DNA of 27,864 bases, from positions 1 to 27,864 of the forward strand of contig JAEZPX010000165.1 in the NCBI GenBank assembly GCA_023413275.1, written 5' to 3'. Under the pieces are notes generated by a model. The model was given only the letters and a program-made list of their open reading frames with translations. It was not told the origin of the DNA and searched no databases. Both the position numbers and the translations under genes were made by a program. The DNA comes from Bacillota bacterium (GTDB taxonomy: Bacteria > Bacillota > Clostridia > Lachnospirales > Anaerotignaceae). Shown in pieces: positions 24,137 to 27,864 of the stretch; within the stretch, counting starts at the first letter, position 1; each line of letters opens with the position of its first letter.

Positions 24137-25957
24137 CTAAATGACCACAATGGAATTGCCCCTTTCCATTTTTGCTAATTTTTTTGTGTGAGCGATTTCC
24201 TTGGATAACTCATTTAAATCTGTGAATTTTTCTTTGCGATTTGTGACAACTGCAATGGAAATGGTGGCTAGTAAAAAAGTATCCACAAAGCCATTGCGAT
24301 TTCTGGAAACAATAAATCCATTTTCTGCATCTTCTTGGGTGTAAAGTGATTTGGTTCGTGTTGAAAATGAATCTATAATTCCTTCACAAAATGCCTCTGA
24401 ACGATGACGATCCGATATGATTACAAAATCGTCACCACCTATATGCCCCACAAATTCTCCTTGTTCTGTACATTCCTTTAAAATATTACCTAATGTAATA
24501 ATCATTTGATCTCCCATACTAAAACCATAGGCATCATTATATGGCTTAAAGCTATCAATATCTATGTAAATCAAAGAAAAAGGCTTTGCATCCATTATCT
24601 TGCTTGAAATTCTTTTTTGTATCTCTGTGTTTCCCGGCAGGCCAGTGAGAGGGTTGGAGCATTTCGCTCTGTTCACCTGAATGCTAATTGCAGAATTCAG
24701 TAAATCTTTTATTGTAACAATCCCTAAATACTGATTATTTTCAGTGACTGCAATTGCATCATATACTTGCGAAAATGCCCTTGACATTGCCAGCTCAGCA
24801 ACCTTTTCTATTGGTGTTTTTTTATCCACTTCCAAAAAATCATGATGAAGCAAGCTTTTGGCTCTCACTCTTTTGCTTAGATTGTAACCAAATTGTCCAC
24901 TGAATTTTTCGAAAATAAAACTTCGGGTCAACATACCACATATCTGGTTATTTTGGTTTAGCACGCAAACCTCGGTTACCTTTGGATCGTTTTTCATGGA
25001 TAAAAATATATCAAAGATGCTATCATCTTCTAAGACACAATTCTTTTTTGTAGCTAGTGCGCCAATCTCTCCCAGTATACCTATGGAGTTTTTTTCATAA
25101 TTAGCATTTCCAATAAAAATTTGATGCTCTTTGGGAATTTTCTGAAAACCTTTCTCCGGTTTTGCCAAATAATAACCTTGTCCATAATCTATGTTTAAAT
25201 CAATAAGGGTTTTTAATTCTTCTTCAGTCTCTATCCCTTCTGCAATGGTTGCGATGCCTGATTCTTTACAGAATTTTACAATGGCAGCAACTGCTGATTT
25301 TTTCACCGCATCAGAATCAATATTTCGAATGAGCTGCATGTCAATTTTAAGAAAGTTAGGTGAAAATGCGCATACTCGGTTCATTCCAGAATACCCTGAG
25401 CCAAAGTCATCAATGGCAATTTTGAACTGCTGTGCCTGATAATGGTTCACCGCAGCTGTGAAAGTATCCATATGGCTAATGGCACTCTTTTCTGTTATCT
25501 CAAAAATAATATCTTCGGGGCGCAAGCCATATTGTTTTAATTTTTCCCAAGTGAATCCGGCAAAAACCTCAGGATCGTGAATTACATTTGGATCTACATT
25601 AATAAACAATTTTGCTTGATATGGCTTATGGATGGCATTTTCAAGAGCCTTTGATCGGCAAAGACGCTCAAGCTCCCAAAGCTTATATTGGCGTGATGCA
25701 AGTTGAAAAAGCTCTTCTATATTTAATTCGCATTCCGACAGACCAATTCTACTGAGGGCTTCATAGCCAAGTATACTGCCGTTATCAAGGGAAACAATCG
25801 GCTGATACACCGTATGAATAGCACCGATTGAAAGTATCTTGAATAAGTCATCATTCAATTTGTTAACATTCAACGTTGACGCCCCCCTATTTACTCTCCT
25901 TCTTCCCATATCTAAAGCAAAATATTGTTTGATTTTTATATCAACTGATTTCAGCAT
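24137..25957 (-). CDS. EAL–CBS–CBS–GGDDF protein, probable c-di-GMP phosphodiesterase
   Basis: The N-terminal EAL domain (about 40-275) keeps all metal and catalytic residues: YEALSR (E66), FINVDP (N120), FEITE (E153), IDDFGSGYSG (D183, D184), LKIDM (K204), AEGIE (E240) and GQGYYLAKP (Q260). A pair of CBS domains follows (about 305-425), then a GGDEF-fold domain with GGDDF (507-511). The I-site RxxD is replaced by ExxE. The EAL part should hydrolyse c-di-GMP; the GGDDF part may be weak, regulatory or inactive. No membrane segment is seen. I use the ATG at 25957, 12 bases after AGGAGG; GTG codons at 25963 and 25960 are alternatives. The start overlaps the preceding chemoreceptor gene by 17 bases, implying coupled translation. 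Confidence 0.9.
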   Translation of the reverse strand: MLKSVDIKIKQYFALDMGRRRVNRGASTLNVNKLNDDLFKILSIGAIHTVYQPIVSLDNGSILGYEALSRIGLSECELNIEELFQLASRQYKLWELERLCRSKALENAIHKPYQAKLFINVDPNVIHDPEVFAGFTWEKLKQYGLRPEDIIFEITEKSAISHMDTFTAAVNHYQAQQFKIAIDDFGSGYSGMNRVCAFSPNFLKIDMQLIRNIDSDAVKKSAVAAIVKFCKESGIATIAEGIETEEELKTLIDLNIDYGQGYYLAKPEKGFQKIPKEHQIFIGNANYEKNSIGILGEIGALATKKNCVLEDDSIFDIFLSMKNDPKVTEVCVLNQNNQICGMLTRSFIFEKFSGQFGYNLSKRVRAKSLLHHDFLEVDKKTPIEKVAELAMSRAFSQVYDAIAVTENNQYLGIVTIKDLLNSAISIQVNRAKCSNPLTGLPGNTEIQKRISSKIMDAKPFSLIYIDIDSFKPYNDAYGFSMGDQMIITLGNILKECTEQGEFVGHIGGDDFVIISDRHRSEAFCEGIIDSFSTRTKSLYTQEDAENGFIVSRNRNGFVDTFLLATISIAVVTNRKEKFTDLNELSKEIAHTKKLAKMERGNSIVVI

Positions 25958-27761
25958 CACCACCACAATCCTCCTGACGAACAAATTGCAGCATTTGTTT
26001 TTTTAAAATATGAACCTGTCTATATCCCTCTTCGCTTCCATTGGCAAATAATTTGGCAGATTCTGCATTCATCCGAGCAATCTGCTGAATTTTCTCTGCC
26101 TCTGTAGAGATGCTTACTATTTCACTTTGTTCCTCTTGTATGGCTTTCAAAATCAAGGTAATCATTTCTACAATTTCATCCGTACGCAGTACAACCGAAT
26201 CCAAAGAATGGGCAGTATTTATAACAATATTTCCGCAATTGTCCGTTAATTGCATTGAATTATCAATCAAGTCTGTAGTTTCTTTCGCAGCTTCGCCAAC
26301 CTTCTTGGCTAAAAGTCTTACCTCTCCCGCCACTACGGAGAAGCCTCTGCCTGAATCCCCTGCTCTGGCTGCTTCTATAGCAGCATTAAGGGCTAAAATA
26401 TCCGTTTGAAATGCAATTTCGTTAATTGTTTTTATGATCTGCTTAATCTTGTTGGTATGTGCCGTTACATCTTGAATGGCTTTTGTTGTTTCCACCATAT
26501 ACTGACGCGTAATATCCACCTGGTCATTCATTTCCATCGCAGCCAGATTCATATTCTGTATCTTTTGCCTATTTAGGCTGGCACTATCAGAAATTGAATT
26601 GAGGGTCGTTGAAAGCTGGGTGATGGAAGCATCCTGTTTCATGGCATGGGCAGATAGATTTTGGGCACCATCAAAAACCTCCTTCACATGATCCTCCACC
26701 TTTAACGTAGCAGTATTTACATTATTTAAAGCAAAATTGATATATGCTTGCATTTTTTCTGTGGCTTCCAACAGGCTTTGATAATCCCCTACATAATATT
26801 CTCTATTAACTGTTTGATACACCATGTTCCCTTTTGCCATTTCATCTAATAAACATGAAACATCTGAAATAAGTATCTGCAGTGTTTGCACCATTTTTTC
26901 AGAAGCACAAATCACCTCATCCAATTCATCTCCAGATAAGTGCCCTTTTTCAAGGATAGCCAATTCACCTTTTTCAATGGAATCAGCTATATGAAGAATT
27001 TTTCGGGTTGCTTTGCGTAATGTTTTCTCCAGCATCCCTGCAGCCAATACCAAAACAGTGGCAGAAATGCCCATGACAAAAATCAGTAGCAAAGTCATAT
27101 GTTTTCGCTGCTGTGCCGTCTTTTCTAAAGCTATATTTGATGCCTCCTCTGCCTTTGCCGAAACCAAATCCAAAATTAAATATAAATCATCTACACTTTT
27201 TTGATAATCTCCATTTATTGTGTGGAATGCTTTATCTGCTTGCCCTGCAAAAGCGAGGGACATAACCTTCATTTCCTGAGATAAAAAATTGTTGAGTGCT
27301 GCATTTAAATCTCGCATCAATTGTTCTTCATGAAAACTTTTTTTCAATGTATTTATATCTGATACAGTCTTTTGTACTGCCAGCTCCACGGCTTGGTTGC
27401 TTTGAGCATTGTCATTACGAAAAGCGGCTAGAATCCCTCTATCAAGCATTGCCACATCATTTCGAATCTGCATTTGCTGAATGCTGTTTTTATACTCATT
27501 ATTATAGAAGGATCGCATCCTTTCTTCAGCTGATTTTAATGCTCCAAAAACAATAGAAATCGTCAAAATATTCGTTCCAATTGCTATCATGCTGACGAGA
27601 CGCAATTTTTGGCTTATTTTCAACTTCCCTTTCAATTGAAATTTATTTTTGTAAACACGAAAGGGCTCTTTCTTGACATCATGAAAGGAATTCCATTTTC
27701 TATATCCCTTTTCCTTTATTTTCAGATAATATTGTACGATAATAGCTAAATATTTTTTCAT
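25941..27761 (-). CDS. Methyl-accepting chemotaxis protein with four-helix-bundle sensor
   Basis: This chemoreceptor has an unusual basic cytoplasmic extension of about 55 residues before the first membrane helix (LRLVSMIAIGTNILTISIVFG in part). A helical extracellular bundle (about 75-220; 4HB_MCP type) follows, then a second membrane helix (LLLIFVMGISATVLVLAAGML in part), a HAMP-like linker and the signalling coiled coil. The tip reads IAFQTDILALNAAIEAARAG, with Asp where many receptors have Asn, followed by FSVVAGEVRLLAKKVGEAA. The start at 27761 is selected from GGAG eight bases upstream; an in-frame codon at 27785 lacks such a site. A TATAAT lies at 27823-27818 without a clear -35. Its 3' end overlaps the EAL-CBS-GGDDF gene, which suggests that the two products act together. 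Confidence 0.92.
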   Translation of the reverse strand: MKKYLAIIVQYYLKIKEKGYRKWNSFHDVKKEPFRVYKNKFQLKGKLKISQKLRLVSMIAIGTNILTISIVFGALKSAEERMRSFYNNEYKNSIQQMQIRNDVAMLDRGILAAFRNDNAQSNQAVELAVQKTVSDINTLKKSFHEEQLMRDLNAALNNFLSQEMKVMSLAFAGQADKAFHTINGDYQKSVDDLYLILDLVSAKAEEASNIALEKTAQQRKHMTLLLIFVMGISATVLVLAAGMLEKTLRKATRKILHIADSIEKGELAILEKGHLSGDELDEVICASEKMVQTLQILISDVSCLLDEMAKGNMVYQTVNREYYVGDYQSLLEATEKMQAYINFALNNVNTATLKVEDHVKEVFDGAQNLSAHAMKQDASITQLSTTLNSISDSASLNRQKIQNMNLAAMEMNDQVDITRQYMVETTKAIQDVTAHTNKIKQIIKTINEIAFQTDILALNAAIEAARAGDSGRGFSVVAGEVRLLAKKVGEAAKETTDLIDNSMQLTDNCGNIVINTAHSLDSVVLRTDEIVEMITLILKAIQEEQSEIVSISTEAEKIQQIARMNAESAKLFANGSEEGYRQVHILKKQMLQFVRQEDCGGDAEIS

Positions 27762-27864
27762 TTCAATTCTCCATTTATAATGCAAACAATAATAAATAAT
27801 TGCATAACTTTACCAGAATTATAACAATGGTAAATTTTTTCTACTATCTAGGACCAGTTAATAC

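Noticed and set aside
23947..24150. A minus-strand open frame of 67 codons between sleC and the EAL gene.
   Set aside because: It starts at a TTG without a ribosome binding site inside the EAL gene's 3' end and reads straight through the perfect bidirectional terminator. It is best seen as a chance frame.
1..27864. CRISPR arrays, tRNA or rRNA genes, insertion sequences, prophage or toxin-antitoxin genes.
   Set aside because: None was recognised. Apart from the two non-coding stretches near 17-19 kb, genes are tightly packed and belong to known core or signalling families.

Overview
The window looks like chromosomal DNA from an anaerobic, endospore-forming, motile low-GC Firmicute of the Clostridia. 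The evidence is the conserved clostridial order polC–ispG–rseP–dxr–cdsA–uppS–frr–pyrH–tsf–rpsB–topA–dprA, strong AGGAGG-type ribosome binding sites, frequent GTG/TTG starts, AT-rich intergenic DNA, chemoreceptors, and a csp–csp–sleC spore germination operon. The exact genus cannot be fixed from this sequence alone.

Region 1 (1-12252, minus strand) is housekeeping: the 5' end of polC, the isoprenoid genes ispG, dxr and uppS, the phospholipid and membrane genes cdsA and rseP, and the translation genes frr, tsf and rpsB with pyrH. topA and dprA follow. Reading in the direction of transcription, the units are dprA-topA, then rpsB-tsf (clear promoter, structured leader, intergenic hairpin), then pyrH-frr-uppS-cdsA-dxr-rseP, then ispG-polC. 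Hairpin terminators separate these units. dprA is split by a frameshift near 11990 and is annotated as broken.

Region 2 (12253-14822) begins with a divergent promoter region holding repeated AGTAATTA-type motifs. It then has yifB (comM-like AAA+ ATPase) and a DUF1275 membrane protein on the plus strand, ending in a hairpin shared with the opposing chemoreceptor gene.

Region 3 (14823-18877) is signalling DNA on the minus strand: a dCache chemoreceptor and a stand-alone HD-GYP cyclic-di-GMP phosphodiesterase. Two long non-coding stretches here contain a large imperfect hairpin and a good sigma-A promoter with a long 5' leader.

Region 4 (18878-24048, plus strand) is a four-gene unit: an unrecognised 88-residue protein, two Csp-type subtilisin-like proteases that both keep full catalytic triads, and the spore cortex-lytic enzyme SleC. 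Csp proteases activate pro-SleC, which degrades cortex peptidoglycan during germination. Region 5 (24049-27864, minus strand) is an overlapping pair: a four-helix-bundle chemoreceptor and an EAL-CBS-CBS-GGDDF protein. I saw no transposase, CRISPR array, tRNA, rRNA or prophage. The parts most worth a second look are the unknown 88-residue gene leading the germination operon, the overlapping chemoreceptor/c-di-GMP pair, the frameshifted dprA, and several unassigned structured leaders.
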